50,076 bases of DNA from Thermoplasmatales archaeon ex4572_165 (GCA_002254885.1 NJDG01000032.1:1-50076); one strand, 5' to 3'; shown: positions 16,792 to 25,225, numbered from the stretch's first letter. Numbers and translations: made by a program. Notes: generated by a model from the sequence alone, not told the origin.

Positions 16792-18540
16792 TCATGTAGA
16801 TAATGATTTATTTTCGATTGTGTTTTCTTCAACAACAGTAATCATGATAAGAACTGATCGTAACATGTCTTTTATCCCAAGTTCTTTTATCATTACTGCA
16901 AATGTTGCGACACAGGGAAAAAACATTGTAAGCATGGTTGCAATAATAACGAGTTGAAATGATGAAAAAGTTCCTGCTGGAAAACTTAATAGCGTACCAA
17001 CCGCAAGATCTTTTCGCAGAAATCCACTGATCAATACAATGGAGGTTTCTCCTGGGAGACCAAATAAAGTGTTCATTAAAGGTTTAAAGAGCTCTGCTAG
17101 AAATTGAATTACCCCAATAGTATAAAGGATGTTAATTAGAAAAACGCCAAAAAACATCCATGGTACTGCATCTTTGATAAACCATTTAATACGCATCCAT
17201 GTTTTTTTTAATGTAGTTTTTAGGTGAGGAGTACGGTAGCTGGGGATTTCCAGGAATATCTCTGGGCTTTCACCTTTTATGAATCTGTTTAAGATATATC
17301 CTACGATGAAATATAAGCAGAGTAGCGTTGTAAAGACCATAAGAATATAGATGATTGGAGCATACGAGAGATTTCCTTGTATTTTTTCATCTGAAAACAT
17401 CGCAAAAATTAGGGATGTTTGTGCTACACATGGAACAGATACTGAGAGAAGTGTTGCAGCTATGAAACGTTGTTTTCTTGTTTCAAGTGTTCGTGTTGCA
17501 AGCATTCCTGGAACATTACATCCAAGACCAAGAAATACTGGGACAATTCCATATCCATGCATTCCCAATTTATGAAATATATTGTCAACAAGGGTTGCTA
17601 ATCTAGGTAAATATCCTGTATCTTCTAGAAGTGATAAAATAAAATAAAATGCGACAATATATGGGAGCACCATTGCTATTGGAACATATAATCCCGTGGT
17701 AATCATTCCTAGCGATTCAACAAAATCAATAGTTCCATAGGTTTGACTTATAAGGAAATTATAAAGAAATCCTTCCCCTAATGTATCTGCAAAACTAGTA
17801 ATAAAAGGTCTATATACTTGTTCAAAAAGAGGCTCAAATATATAGGAGATAAGATTCTCACCAATAAGTCTGACAAACCAAAATGCTGTAAATATTATAG
17901 CAATTGCGATAGGAAGGCCAGTTAATGGTTTTATTGTAATGTCTGAAATGGTATCTCTAATTGTGTGGTGGCGGTGTTCAACATGTTCTACTTGTTTAAT
18001 GGTTTGACCGATTTCAATCCATCGTCCTTCTTGACTTGTTGGTTTGATTTTTTCAGGTGATGAAGCATCATTGATTTTTTCAACAAGATCCTTAATTCCT
18101 TCGCCTGTTAATGCAACTGTTGGAATAACTGGTACTTCCAATAATTCCTCTAATTTTTTCTCATCTATATGAATTCCTAGGTGTTTTGTTTCATCCCAGA
18201 GATTCAGTGCAATAACCATTGGTATGTTTTGTTCTAGTAGTTCAAGGCAGAGGTAGAGATTTCTTTCAAGATTTGTTGCATCAATAACACAGATTACAAC
18301 ATCAGCTTCTTTCATTATATCTGATGCCACTTGTTCTGCTCTATTGGATGCTTCAAGTGAGTAGGTTCCTGGTGCATCAATGATTTCAACTGTTTCATTG
18401 TTCAGCCTCATTTTTCCTTTTGAGAAATCAACTGTTGTTCCTGGATAATTAGATGAAATAACTTGTGCGCCGGTAAGTCTACTGAAAACAACGCTTTTTC
18501 CAACATTGGGATTTCCCATGAGGACGATTTTTTTACTCAA
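16792..18540 (-). CDS. feoB: Ferrous iron transporter FeoB
   Basis: Fe(II) transporter of 582 residues, with an N-terminal G domain fused to a membrane channel. G1 is GNPNVGKS near residue 8, the threonine switch lies in NYPGTTVDF, G3 is DAPG and G4 is NLWD. The membrane part begins near residue 205 and contains the two Gate domains, with the conserved GLGCNVPGMLATRTLE segment carrying the Cys that is thought to line the pore. It is shorter than E. coli FeoB but typical for archaea. It overlaps feoA by 8 bases, giving coupled translation. A DtxR-type box upstream of feoA predicts iron-dependent repression. Confidence 0.96.
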   Translation of the reverse strand: MSKKIVLMGNPNVGKSVVFSRLTGAQVISSNYPGTTVDFSKGKMRLNNETVEIIDAPGTYSLEASNRAEQVASDIMKEADVVICVIDATNLERNLYLCLELLEQNIPMVIALNLWDETKHLGIHIDEKKLEELLEVPVIPTVALTGEGIKDLVEKINDASSPEKIKPTSQEGRWIEIGQTIKQVEHVEHRHHTIRDTISDITIKPLTGLPIAIAIIFTAFWFVRLIGENLISYIFEPLFEQVYRPFITSFADTLGEGFLYNFLISQTYGTIDFVESLGMITTGLYVPIAMVLPYIVAFYFILSLLEDTGYLPRLATLVDNIFHKLGMHGYGIVPVFLGLGCNVPGMLATRTLETRKQRFIAATLLSVSVPCVAQTSLIFAMFSDEKIQGNLSYAPIIYILMVFTTLLCLYFIVGYILNRFIKGESPEIFLEIPSYRTPHLKTTLKKTWMRIKWFIKDAVPWMFFGVFLINILYTIGVIQFLAELFKPLMNTLFGLPGETSIVLISGFLRKDLAVGTLLSFPAGTFSSFQLVIIATMLTMFFPCVATFAVMIKELGIKDMLRSVLIMITVVEENTIENKSLST

Positions 18541-18775
18541 TTACTTCCACCCGTATTTTATTTGCCATGCCTCGTCCAATAGTCATTTGTGTTCCCCGAA
18601 CTTCAATTGTTAAAGGACCATGAAATGGTTGTTTTGTTTTAACTGATACATATGTTCCATCATATATGCCCATTGCTTGTAATCTTTTCTTTATTTGATG
18701 ACCGCCGTCTATTGATGTGATTTTTCCGGTTGTTTTTTTCTTCAATGACGATAGTGGTATTAGGTTGTCTTCCAT
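18533..18775 (-). CDS. feoA: FeoA, SH3-like partner of FeoB
   Basis: 80-residue SH3-like protein required for FeoB activity. The conserved stretches are IPLSSLKKKTTGKI, a basic middle GGHQIKKRLQAMGIYDG (the LxxMGI/L signature), and PLTIEVRGTQMTIGRGMANKI. It is first in the feoAB operon. The promoter (TATA on the minus strand at 18817-18827) is preceded by a DtxR/IdeR-like operator at 18838-18858. Confidence 0.95.
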   Translation of the reverse strand: MEDNLIPLSSLKKKTTGKITSIDGGHQIKKRLQAMGIYDGTYVSVKTKQPFHGPLTIEVRGTQMTIGRGMANKIRVEVIE

Positions 18776-18816
18776 TTTTTCCCTTGTTGTTTTTCTTTTA
18801 TGTAATTGTGCTTAAG

Positions 18817-18858
18817 GGTTTATATAATTTTTGTAGTCCTAAAATCATTAGGCTAACC
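18817..18858 (-). promoter_or_regulatory. feoAB promoter with DtxR/IdeR-type operator
   Basis: Read on the minus strand, GGTTAGCCTAA (18858-18848) is the exact 11-base core of the IdeR/DtxR consensus. On the + strand, CCTAA (18838-18842) and TTAGG (18848-18852) form a further perfect inverted repeat that overlaps the same core. The TATA box TTATATAAACC (18827-18817) follows within about 20 bases, so a bound repressor would mask the promoter. The likely regulator is the DtxR-family protein at 12293-12760. The motif is seen directly; regulation is inferred. Confidence 0.6.
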
Positions 18859-18917
18859 AAAATTTTATTATTTAATGTCAGAGATTCAAAAAAAAACTAT
18901 ACTCGATTTAGACTTTC

Positions 18918-20123
18918 TTAGATTGAAAGAGAACGTTCAGCAACATACAGATTAACGCCGACATGTTTCCAGCAATAATCAAATACTACGTTTGGGTCCA
19001 TCGGAACCCTTTCTTTACACAATTCCATTGTAAAAGAAAGAATGCCTCTCTCCCCATATAGCCAATTTTCACTTGTACCAATCGTACCACTTAAACGAGG
19101 TAAAAGATACTCTTTTCCACTCCAACCATGAGTTAAAAGACGATACGAATTAATCTGAGAGATATTCTCCCCAATTGATACAAATAGCTCTTCATCAGGA
19201 ACATCTAAGCTGGAATGAGTCCAAGGAAACATAATAACCTCACTATATGAATGATAAGAGAGCGATATTTTGATAGAATCGTGGTTTATGACAAAATCAG
19301 AAACGGCTCTTGTCTCATTTTCAGAAAATGGAAATTCTCCTCGATAATTCCAACTTTTATCATTTAGGATAAATGGAAGCATATAGCTCAAAGGTAAAAC
19401 ATAAGGAAGATACCATTTATAACCGTAATTCCGGTTCAAATCCACTCCATAAGATGTAATTTCATCTTTGTTACCAAATGAACCATAATTTGGTGCATGA
19501 TTTTTTCTCCAATTATACTCAACACCATCAGGATTAACCATTGGTATAACAAAGATTTCAGATTCATCAACTATTTCTTTCAAACGCTGTTCAGAAGGAT
19601 CTTCATCAATTAATCCATCATTATCATTGTCAATTCCGTCAAACATATCTTCATTAATCAACCCATCACCATCATTATCATAATCATCTAAGCCATATGT
19701 TTCAAGAATGTAATTAATGAAAAAAATTAAAGATTCATATGAAGGTTTTTCATTCCCATGATGTGCACCCATTAACAATATTGCGGGTTCACCTTCATTT
19801 TCCAAAGGATTGTCAGAAATTTTCATCAACCATATTGATCGTCCTTCATATGTTTTTCCAATAGAGATCATCTGAGAAATCTCTGTGTGGTTATTGTAAA
19901 GAGACCATAATTCTGAGGTCATAGATTGATAATCATGATATTGATATTCATCATTCAACTGACCTTGATGATTGATTATTGAAAATGGTATTGCATTTAC
20001 AAAAGCGCTAATCAATAAAATAAAAATAATTCCACAGATCTGGATTTTATATATCAATTTTACATTATTAAACATCTTGTAATCAGGATTATAATTCATA
20101 TTATATAATATTACTCCAAACAA
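18918..20123 (-). CDS. Exported M14 zinc carboxypeptidase with calcium-loop insert
   Basis: Secreted metallocarboxypeptidase of 401 residues from the first ATG; internal Met 9 or 17 are alternative starts. A hydrophobic signal helix lies at about 27-44. Zinc ligands are H122 and E125 in HHGNE, with the third His in SLSYHSYSE; the catalytic Glu is in FTMELCKE. Between the HxxE helix and the rest (about residues 147-176) sits an Asp-rich insert with two DxDxDG-type loops, DNDGDGLINED and DNDNDGLIDED, resembling EF-hand or dockerin calcium sites. The insert probably gives calcium-dependent stability outside the cell. It is divergent from hypCD. Confidence 0.88.
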   Translation of the reverse strand: MFGVILYNMNYNPDYKMFNNVKLIYKIQICGIIFILLISAFVNAIPFSIINHQGQLNDEYQYHDYQSMTSELWSLYNNHTEISQMISIGKTYEGRSIWLMKISDNPLENEGEPAILLMGAHHGNEKPSYESLIFFINYILETYGLDDYDNDGDGLINEDMFDGIDNDNDGLIDEDPSEQRLKEIVDESEIFVIPMVNPDGVEYNWRKNHAPNYGSFGNKDEITSYGVDLNRNYGYKWYLPYVLPLSYMLPFILNDKSWNYRGEFPFSENETRAVSDFVINHDSIKISLSYHSYSEVIMFPWTHSSLDVPDEELFVSIGENISQINSYRLLTHGWSGKEYLLPRLSGTIGTSENWLYGERGILSFTMELCKERVPMDPNVVFDYCWKHVGVNLYVAERSLSI

Positions 20124-20222
20124 TTATTTTTTTGGATTCAATCAAAACATGAATAATATATTATTATTAAATAAAATAGAAACAATAAGTTTTTTAGTAA
20201 TTAATCGTATCCGCGGAATGAT

Positions 20223-20453
20223 ATGTGTCTTGCAATCCCTGGAAAAATTGTAGAAATCGATAAAAAAAATCAAATCGCCCTCGTTGACTATGGAGATAAT
20301 ACAAAGAGAAAAGCAAATATCTCACTTGTGGATGTAAAAGTAGGCCAATATGTTTTAGTTCATGCAGGGTTTGCAATACAGATCCTTGATCCAAAAGATG
20401 CAAAAGAAACTCTGGAATTGTTTAAAGAAATGCTTTCACAAGAGGGGATTTAG
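20223..20453 (+). CDS. hypC: Hydrogenase maturation chaperone HypC
   Basis: 76-residue member of the HypC/HupF family. The defining N-terminal MCLAIPGKI is present, with the Cys2 that holds the iron of the Fe(CN)2CO unit together with HypD. The rest (ALVDYGDNTKRKANISL, VKVGQYVLVHAGFAI) is the usual small beta-barrel. It lies three bases before hypD. No hydrogenase structural genes or hypE/F/A/B are in the window, so they must be elsewhere if the pathway is complete. Confidence 0.95.
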   Translation: MCLAIPGKIVEIDKKNQIALVDYGDNTKRKANISLVDVKVGQYVLVHAGFAIQILDPKDAKETLELFKEMLSQEGI

Positions 20454-20456
20454 TCT

Positions 20457-21536
20457 GTGTTTTCACTTCACGATAAACAATTAAGCAAAAAAATTGTTCA
20501 GCAACTAAAAGAAAAAGAAATTTCCTATAAATTTATGCATGTTTGTGGAACCCATCAAGATACATTGATGAAACATGGTCTTGACACGCTTTTAAAATCC
20601 TGTGGAATTGAAATTATTCAGGGTCCTGGCTGTCCTGTATGTGTTACAACACCAAAGGAAATCGAGGAAATGATTCTTCTTGGATTAAAAGGAAAAACAA
20701 TTACTACATTTGGAGACATGCTTCAAGTACCCGGAGAAAATCACTCACTTTCATATCTTAGAACAGAAGGATGTGACATTAAAACAGTTTATAGTATTGA
20801 AGATGCAGTTGATTTTGCAAAACAAAATAAAAGCAAAGAAGTTGTTTTCATGGCCGTAGGTTTTGAAACAACCGCTCCAACAACTGCAAGCGTCATCTTA
20901 AATGAACCACCAGAAAACTTTTCTATACTCTGTTGTCATAGGACCATTCCCAATGCGTTGAAAACAATTGTGGAAATGGGTGAAATCCGTATCAATGGAC
21001 TCATTGAACCAGGTCATGTGTCCGCAATTATTGGAACAGAACCATATGCTTTTTTATCAAAAAAATACCACATTCCTCAAGTTATTACAGGTTTCGATCC
21101 AATGGATATACTCATGGCCGTTTGGATGCTAGCTAAACAGATAGAAAAAGATGAGCCATATGTACAAAATGAGTACAAAAGAGTGGTTTCAAAAGAGGGT
21201 AATAAAAAGGCAAGTTCAATGCTTGATGATGTTTTTAAACTCGTTGATATGTCTTGGAGAGGTTTTCCGGTTATCACTAAATCTGGTTTGACATTAAAGA
21301 ATCAGTTTGAATCTTATGATGCTCGAAAGAAATTCGAAGATATATTAGAACCATTAAAAACTAAAAAATTTACAGAACCAAAAGGCTGTCGTTGTGGAGA
21401 ACTTCTTAGAGGACTGATAACCTCAAAAGATTGTCCATTATTTGGAACGATATGCACTCCTCAAAAACCTGTGGGTCCTTGTATGGTAAGTGTTGAAGGA
21501 AGCTGCAATATATTCTATAAATACGATGAAAAGTAG
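20457..21536 (+). CDS. hypD: Hydrogenase maturation protein HypD
   Basis: 359-residue iron-sulfur protein that assembles the Fe(CN)2CO group of [NiFe]-hydrogenase with HypC and HypE. Family motifs are FMHVCGTHQDTLMKHGL, GPGCPVCVTTP, TFGDMLQVPG, VGFETTAPTTA, IEPGHVSAI and GFDPMDIL. C-terminal Cys residues for the [4Fe-4S] cluster appear in GCRCGELLRG, CPLFGTICTP and GPCMVS. The start is GTG at 20457, fixed by a GAGGGG ribosome binding site at 20442-20447 within the end of hypC, nine bases upstream. It is co-transcribed with hypC. Confidence 0.96.
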   Translation: MFSLHDKQLSKKIVQQLKEKEISYKFMHVCGTHQDTLMKHGLDTLLKSCGIEIIQGPGCPVCVTTPKEIEEMILLGLKGKTITTFGDMLQVPGENHSLSYLRTEGCDIKTVYSIEDAVDFAKQNKSKEVVFMAVGFETTAPTTASVILNEPPENFSILCCHRTIPNALKTIVEMGEIRINGLIEPGHVSAIIGTEPYAFLSKKYHIPQVITGFDPMDILMAVWMLAKQIEKDEPYVQNEYKRVVSKEGNKKASSMLDDVFKLVDMSWRGFPVITKSGLTLKNQFESYDARKKFEDILEPLKTKKFTEPKGCRCGELLRGLITSKDCPLFGTICTPQKPVGPCMVSVEGSCNIFYKYDEK

Positions 21537-21616
21537 AAAAATATAGGAAACATACTTATATGCCAAAATTATTTTTAATATTGAAAGAAAAAAACAATTG
21601 AATTGAAGGCATAAAT

Positions 21617-22129
21617 ATGGCAGCTGACCTCAGTAAAAAGAAAGAACATGATCGCAAGCGAACGGAATGGAGAAAAACTCATCGTGCGTTAAATGGTAAA
21701 ATTATTCTTTACCCAGAAAAACCACCAGAACACATTAATGCTCGCGGGAATAAAATTTTTAATTGGTTTTGGAAAAACATACTTCTCCCTACAAACATGC
21801 ATGATATTCCAGCAATTATCTCTTCAATAAAACAACAAATTCGAAATGAAAAAGATAAACATAAAATCAAAAAACTTCGAACTATGATTGCAATGGCAGA
21901 TGATGCGTATCAGCTGAAACAGATCGAAAACATTGAAACATATGATGGAGAGCTTCAATTAACAAGTTCAGGACCTTACAATACAGGTAAAGGAATTATT
22001 TATCAGAGTGGGGGGTACATCACGACAGATTTTTCTGAAGATGAGGACAAAATCATCATGAGAGACATGGATGGTGTGATTATTGATGTTTTTTATGGTG
22101 ATGAAATTGAAAAGAATGGTGGAAAATAA
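21617..22129 (+). CDS. Hypothetical basic/acidic soluble protein
   Basis: 170-residue protein without membrane segments or a signal peptide. The N-terminal 60 residues are strongly basic (SKKKEHDRKRTEWRKTHRAL). The middle is helical with repeated charges (IRNEKDKHKIKKLRTMIAMADDAYQL). The C-terminal 60 residues appear to be beta-rich and acidic (FSEDEDKIIMRDMDGVIIDVFYGDEI). I do not recognise the family. It stands alone downstream of hypD. Confidence 0.65.
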   Translation: MAADLSKKKEHDRKRTEWRKTHRALNGKIILYPEKPPEHINARGNKIFNWFWKNILLPTNMHDIPAIISSIKQQIRNEKDKHKIKKLRTMIAMADDAYQLKQIENIETYDGELQLTSSGPYNTGKGIIYQSGGYITTDFSEDEDKIIMRDMDGVIIDVFYGDEIEKNGGK

Positions 22130-22252
22130 ATAGATGCATCTTTATTTTCAACGATAGAAAAATATTCATCATTTTTCAAAATGCACAAATAGTTGATATT
22201 GAATATAGAAAAATATGCGGTATGAATTATTGAACGGCATATTGGTGTAATC

Positions 22253-23626
22253 ATGCAAGAAATTTTTCCATTTGAAACGATGCTAGTGATTTCCAGCCTT
22301 GCAGTATTCCTTTTATTGGGGGTTGTTTTAAGGGCGAAAATATCTTTTTTCCAGCGATTTCTCATTCCAAGCTGCCTTATAGGTGGGCTTATATTAATGA
22401 TTTTTATAAATCTCAAAGTTATTGTTTTATCTCATTCTACACTTGAAATCCTTGTATATCATCTATTCAATCTTTCATTTATCTCAGTTGGTTTAACGCC
22501 TGTGAGTAAATCCTTAGAACAAAAACATGGAAAATCTAGGATTAATGGGGCACTTGGAATGGGATTAATTCAAGGGGTTATATTCCCTATTCAAGCAATC
22601 ATTGGTGGTTTAATTACACTGTTATTTATCTATGCAGGTTTTGAACTTTTTTCAACATTTGGTTTTTTTGCACCACTTGGTTTCATTGAAGGCCCAGGTC
22701 AAGCCCTTTCAATGGGTCAAACTTGGGAACAGATATCTGCAACAATTTATACAAATGCAACAACTGTTGGATTGACATTTGCAGCAATTGGATTCTTTTT
22801 TTCATTTTTTGTTGGTGTTCCATTGGTTAATTGGGGTATTAAAAAAGGACTTTCAGATCAGACCCCTAAAATTCTTCCAACTGATTTTGTCAAAGGAATA
22901 ATATCAAAAAATCAAGAGAAAAAACCGGCAGGATTTGAAACAACACATCCTGCTAATATTGATGCATTATCCTTTCATTTCACACTTGTTGGACTTACAT
23001 TTCTTATCACATATGGATTTATAAAAATTATAACTGAGTATTTACCCGATGATATTGCAAAAATGATATGGGGATTTTTCTTTTTCTTTGGTATCGTTTT
23101 TGCTTTATTGATCAAAGGTATTATGAAAAAATTCAATATGATTCATCTTATTGATAGAGAAATTCAAAAAAGAATTACAGGATGGTCAGTTGATTTTTTA
23201 CTTGTTGCAACCATTGCTGCTATTCAGGTTGCTGTCATCTGGAAATATCTTCTCCCTATTTCAATAATATCTGCATTAACTGGAACTATCTCTCTTTTTG
23301 TTGTCGTCTTCATCGGTAAACGAATTTGGAAGGAGTATGCATTTGAGCGAACTGCAGGGATTTTTGGAACGGTTACAGGAACTGTACCTAGTGGATTATT
23401 ACTAGTAAGAATACTAGATCCAGATTTTAAGACACCTGCGGCTATTGACCTTGGGCTGACAAGTATTTTTGCAGCTCCTTTTATTCTTGTAGGTATGTTA
23501 CTAGTTAATGCACCTGTACTTTGGGGTTGGAGTGTTCAGCAAACCTTAATCGCTTTTTTAGTTATGATGATGATTGCACTGGCTTTGATGAAAGTTTTTA
23601 GATTATGGGGAAAACCTCAATATTGA
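22253..23626 (+). CDS. GltS-like sodium/glutamate symporter family protein
   Basis: Membrane transporter of 457 residues with about 10-12 helices. The first helices and the segment RFLIPSCLIGGLI resemble the start of GltS (sodium:glutamate symporter). The conserved hairpin-like segment FIEGPGQALSMGQTWE occupies the place of the GltS GHGTAAA-type signature, and a second, pseudosymmetric copy is GIFGTVTGTVPSGLLLVRI. The divergent signature leaves the substrate open; an amino acid or dicarboxylate is plausible. A GGTG ribosome binding site precedes the ATG. With the exported peptidases nearby, it could take up released amino acids. Confidence 0.75.
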   Translation: MQEIFPFETMLVISSLAVFLLLGVVLRAKISFFQRFLIPSCLIGGLILMIFINLKVIVLSHSTLEILVYHLFNLSFISVGLTPVSKSLEQKHGKSRINGALGMGLIQGVIFPIQAIIGGLITLLFIYAGFELFSTFGFFAPLGFIEGPGQALSMGQTWEQISATIYTNATTVGLTFAAIGFFFSFFVGVPLVNWGIKKGLSDQTPKILPTDFVKGIISKNQEKKPAGFETTHPANIDALSFHFTLVGLTFLITYGFIKIITEYLPDDIAKMIWGFFFFFGIVFALLIKGIMKKFNMIHLIDREIQKRITGWSVDFLLVATIAAIQVAVIWKYLLPISIISALTGTISLFVVVFIGKRIWKEYAFERTAGIFGTVTGTVPSGLLLVRILDPDFKTPAAIDLGLTSIFAAPFILVGMLLVNAPVLWGWSVQQTLIAFLVMMMIALALMKVFRLWGKPQY

Positions 23627-23657
23627 ACTAAAAAAATCTAAGAATATGTGGTATACA

Positions 23658-24461
23658 TCAGCATTCAGTTGTATCTAAAATATCTGGATTAAGTAAACGC
23701 TGCTCAACACCATCTTTAAATTTACCAATCTTGTCTGCTTCCATGATTCGATGATCAAAGGTACCACTTACTGGAAGCATTGGACGAATGGTTATTTTCC
23801 CATCGATTACAACGGGTTTTTCTTTAATGGCACCCATTGCTAGGGTTGCTGGAAGATTTGCTATGGGAAACAAGGCCATATATCCGTTTGATAAACCAAA
23901 AACACCAATATTTGAAAGAGAGATACTTCCAAAAGGATTACTTTTTAATTTAATAAAAGGTATTTTAAATCCATTGTCAAAAAGCCACCATTTGATAAAT
24001 TTTACAACTAGGCTTCTAAAAGGCCAAGGAATTTTACCTATGGAATCTTTAATGTTAAACGAATTTTTATCGCCTGATTTTGTTTTTTCAAGTTTTTTTC
24101 TTTGGTATTCAGCAATTTCAGTTATTGTCATGGTTTCTGCTTTTGGAATTACTAAACCTGTTATACTTTTTCCTTTTGTTGCAACTGCAAGGAATACATC
24201 AACATGTTCTCTTTGTATTAATTTACCTCTTCGAATAAAACAATTCACTTCGGGAACATCAAGATATAATGCACGAGCAATTGCAGAAGTTACGACATTT
24301 GTTACAGTTACTCTTGTTCCTTTTTGTTTCTTTTCATCGATAAATTTTAACAAATTTGTGGCATCAACTTCGTAAGTTCCATATACTTTTCCATCTTGGG
24401 GTGGTTTATAGATTGCAATCGCTGTTTTTCTCCAATTGGAAGTATTAATTTTTTTTACCAT
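23658..24461 (-). CDS. 2-oxoacid dehydrogenase E2-type acyltransferase domain, stand-alone
   Basis: 267 residues corresponding only to the catalytic domain of E2 acyltransferases (chloramphenicol acetyltransferase fold). Recognisable parts are VTVTNVVTSAIARAL, the GSISLSNIGVFG region, and the C-terminal active-site segment SGTFDHRIMEADKIGKF. The catalytic His is present (DHR), but the following DG of the usual DHRxxDG motif is replaced by EAD. There is no lipoyl or E1/E3-binding domain, and no E1 or E3 gene nearby. It is probably an acyltransferase acting on another acceptor, or a structural relative; the substrate is unknown. Confidence 0.8.
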   Translation of the reverse strand: MVKKINTSNWRKTAIAIYKPPQDGKVYGTYEVDATNLLKFIDEKKQKGTRVTVTNVVTSAIARALYLDVPEVNCFIRRGKLIQREHVDVFLAVATKGKSITGLVIPKAETMTITEIAEYQRKKLEKTKSGDKNSFNIKDSIGKIPWPFRSLVVKFIKWWLFDNGFKIPFIKLKSNPFGSISLSNIGVFGLSNGYMALFPIANLPATLAMGAIKEKPVVIDGKITIRPMLPVSGTFDHRIMEADKIGKFKDGVEQRLLNPDILDTTEC

Positions 24462-24634
24462 TCTTTTTTCATTTTGATGTATAGAACAATAATAAAAAAA
24501 GTCTTTGATACTATATTTTTTTCAATAGTCAAGTTTTTTCAAAAAAACAAGTAAATAAGAATTATTATGGACTGTTACCAATTTTTAAGTAACTATGCAA
24601 GAGTAAATAAATTATAATTAACAATGGTTAATAT

Positions 24635-24720
24635 GGTACAGGTCAGAGGGAACTTCGATTTATAATGTATCCCATTACTATCCCTTTTGATATACTAATA
24701 AAAAACCTTTGAACTGTACC
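24635..24720 (+). ncRNA. Candidate structured RNA with 15-bp closing stem
   Basis: GGTACAG (24635-24641) pairs perfectly with CTGTACC (24714-24720). After one G/A mismatch the stem continues with TCAGAGG (24643-24649) against CCTTTGA (24706-24712), including one G-U pair. The enclosed 56 bases contain TATCCC twice and no single dominant fold. A TATA-like AAATTATAATT centred near 24613 lies about 25 bases before the stem on the + strand. The strand is uncertain because the stem is equally strong on the other one. It could also be a protein-binding inverted repeat or a mobile-element remnant. Confidence 0.4.
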
Positions 24721-24990
24721 ACCATCCCTCCGATATTTGATTTTAATATTAATGAAATAATGGAATATTATTACATTTCAATTTTAAAAAGAATAGTTCA
24801 TACGTTTAAATACGCCTGTTCATCATCCAGAATGCTTATTTATCGAAAAAATTATCTTTTCTAATTTTTTCCTTCATTATTGATCACTCCACCTAATTTA
24901 TACTTCATTTTTCCACATTCTAATATACAAAATAAAATTACATTATTCTTTCATTATTTTTCTACTAATCTCAATACTTTCACTAACCCC

Positions 24991-25007
24991 TTTAAATGAT
25001 ATTTAAA
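24991..25007 (+). promoter_or_regulatory. TATA box before the three-way-junction element
   Basis: TTTAAATGATATTTAAA is a near-palindromic archaeal TATA-type box centred at 24999. A start 25-32 bases downstream falls at the first base of the structured element at 25031. This supports transcription of the element on the + strand, either alone or as the leader of the C25 peptidase gene. Confidence 0.4.
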
Positions 25008-25030
25008 CAATAAACAACGATACCATTATT

Positions 25031-25100
25031 AGAAAGACGATAAATCCGGGGGAAATCGCCAGAGAGGGTGCATCCCTATATCTCCTTACCTGGCCTTTCT
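25031..25100 (+). ncRNA. Candidate 70-nt three-way-junction RNA
   Basis: The closing stem is AGAAAG (25031-25036) with CTTTCT (25095-25100). Inside are two hairpins. One has CGAT (25038-25041) with ATCG (25055-25058), capped by TCC/GGA around a GGG loop. The other has CCAG (25059-25062) with CTGG (25090-25093), containing AGGG/CCCT (25065-25068, 25074-25077) around a TGCAT loop. The element is visibly richer in G and C than its surroundings, follows a TATA box, and is followed by T-runs (25106-25110, 25124-25129). I match it to no known riboswitch or guide RNA. It may be an independent RNA or the leader of the peptidase gene starting at 25226. Confidence 0.5.
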
Positions 25101-25225
25101 GCCAATTTTTAATGCATATCTTGTTTTTTCACCATTGTTATTTTCATCTAACGTATAAGAAGAAAAAGTAGGTAATAGAAATTATCGCCAACATATATTA
25201 TCTTGAGGGAAGCGGAATTTTTTTA

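Larger units (their letters stand above)
24462..25225. other. 764-base gene-free region with two RNA-like elements
   Basis: No coding frame with a recognisable product is present. The region holds a long stem at 24635-24720 and a GC-richer three-way junction at 25031-25100, each about 25-30 bases after a TATA-like box. Both are listed separately. A further TATA-like stretch (GTTTAAATACG, about 24807-24817) precedes a short GC-richer patch (24818-24840) with no clear fold. The remainder is A/T-rich. Confidence 0.6.

Noticed and set aside
23788-24375. Plus-strand open frame of 195 codons
   Set aside because: It is entirely antisense to the E2-type acyltransferase, whose motifs are clear. The frame is a by-product of codon bias.
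24635-24720. Archaeal H/ACA guide RNA
   Set aside because: The stem lacks a terminal ACA at the right distance and an obvious kink-turn, so this class is not supported.
25031-25100. Hammerhead ribozyme or fluoride, TPP or purine riboswitch
   Set aside because: The core sequences of these classes are not present; only the three-way-junction shape is shared.
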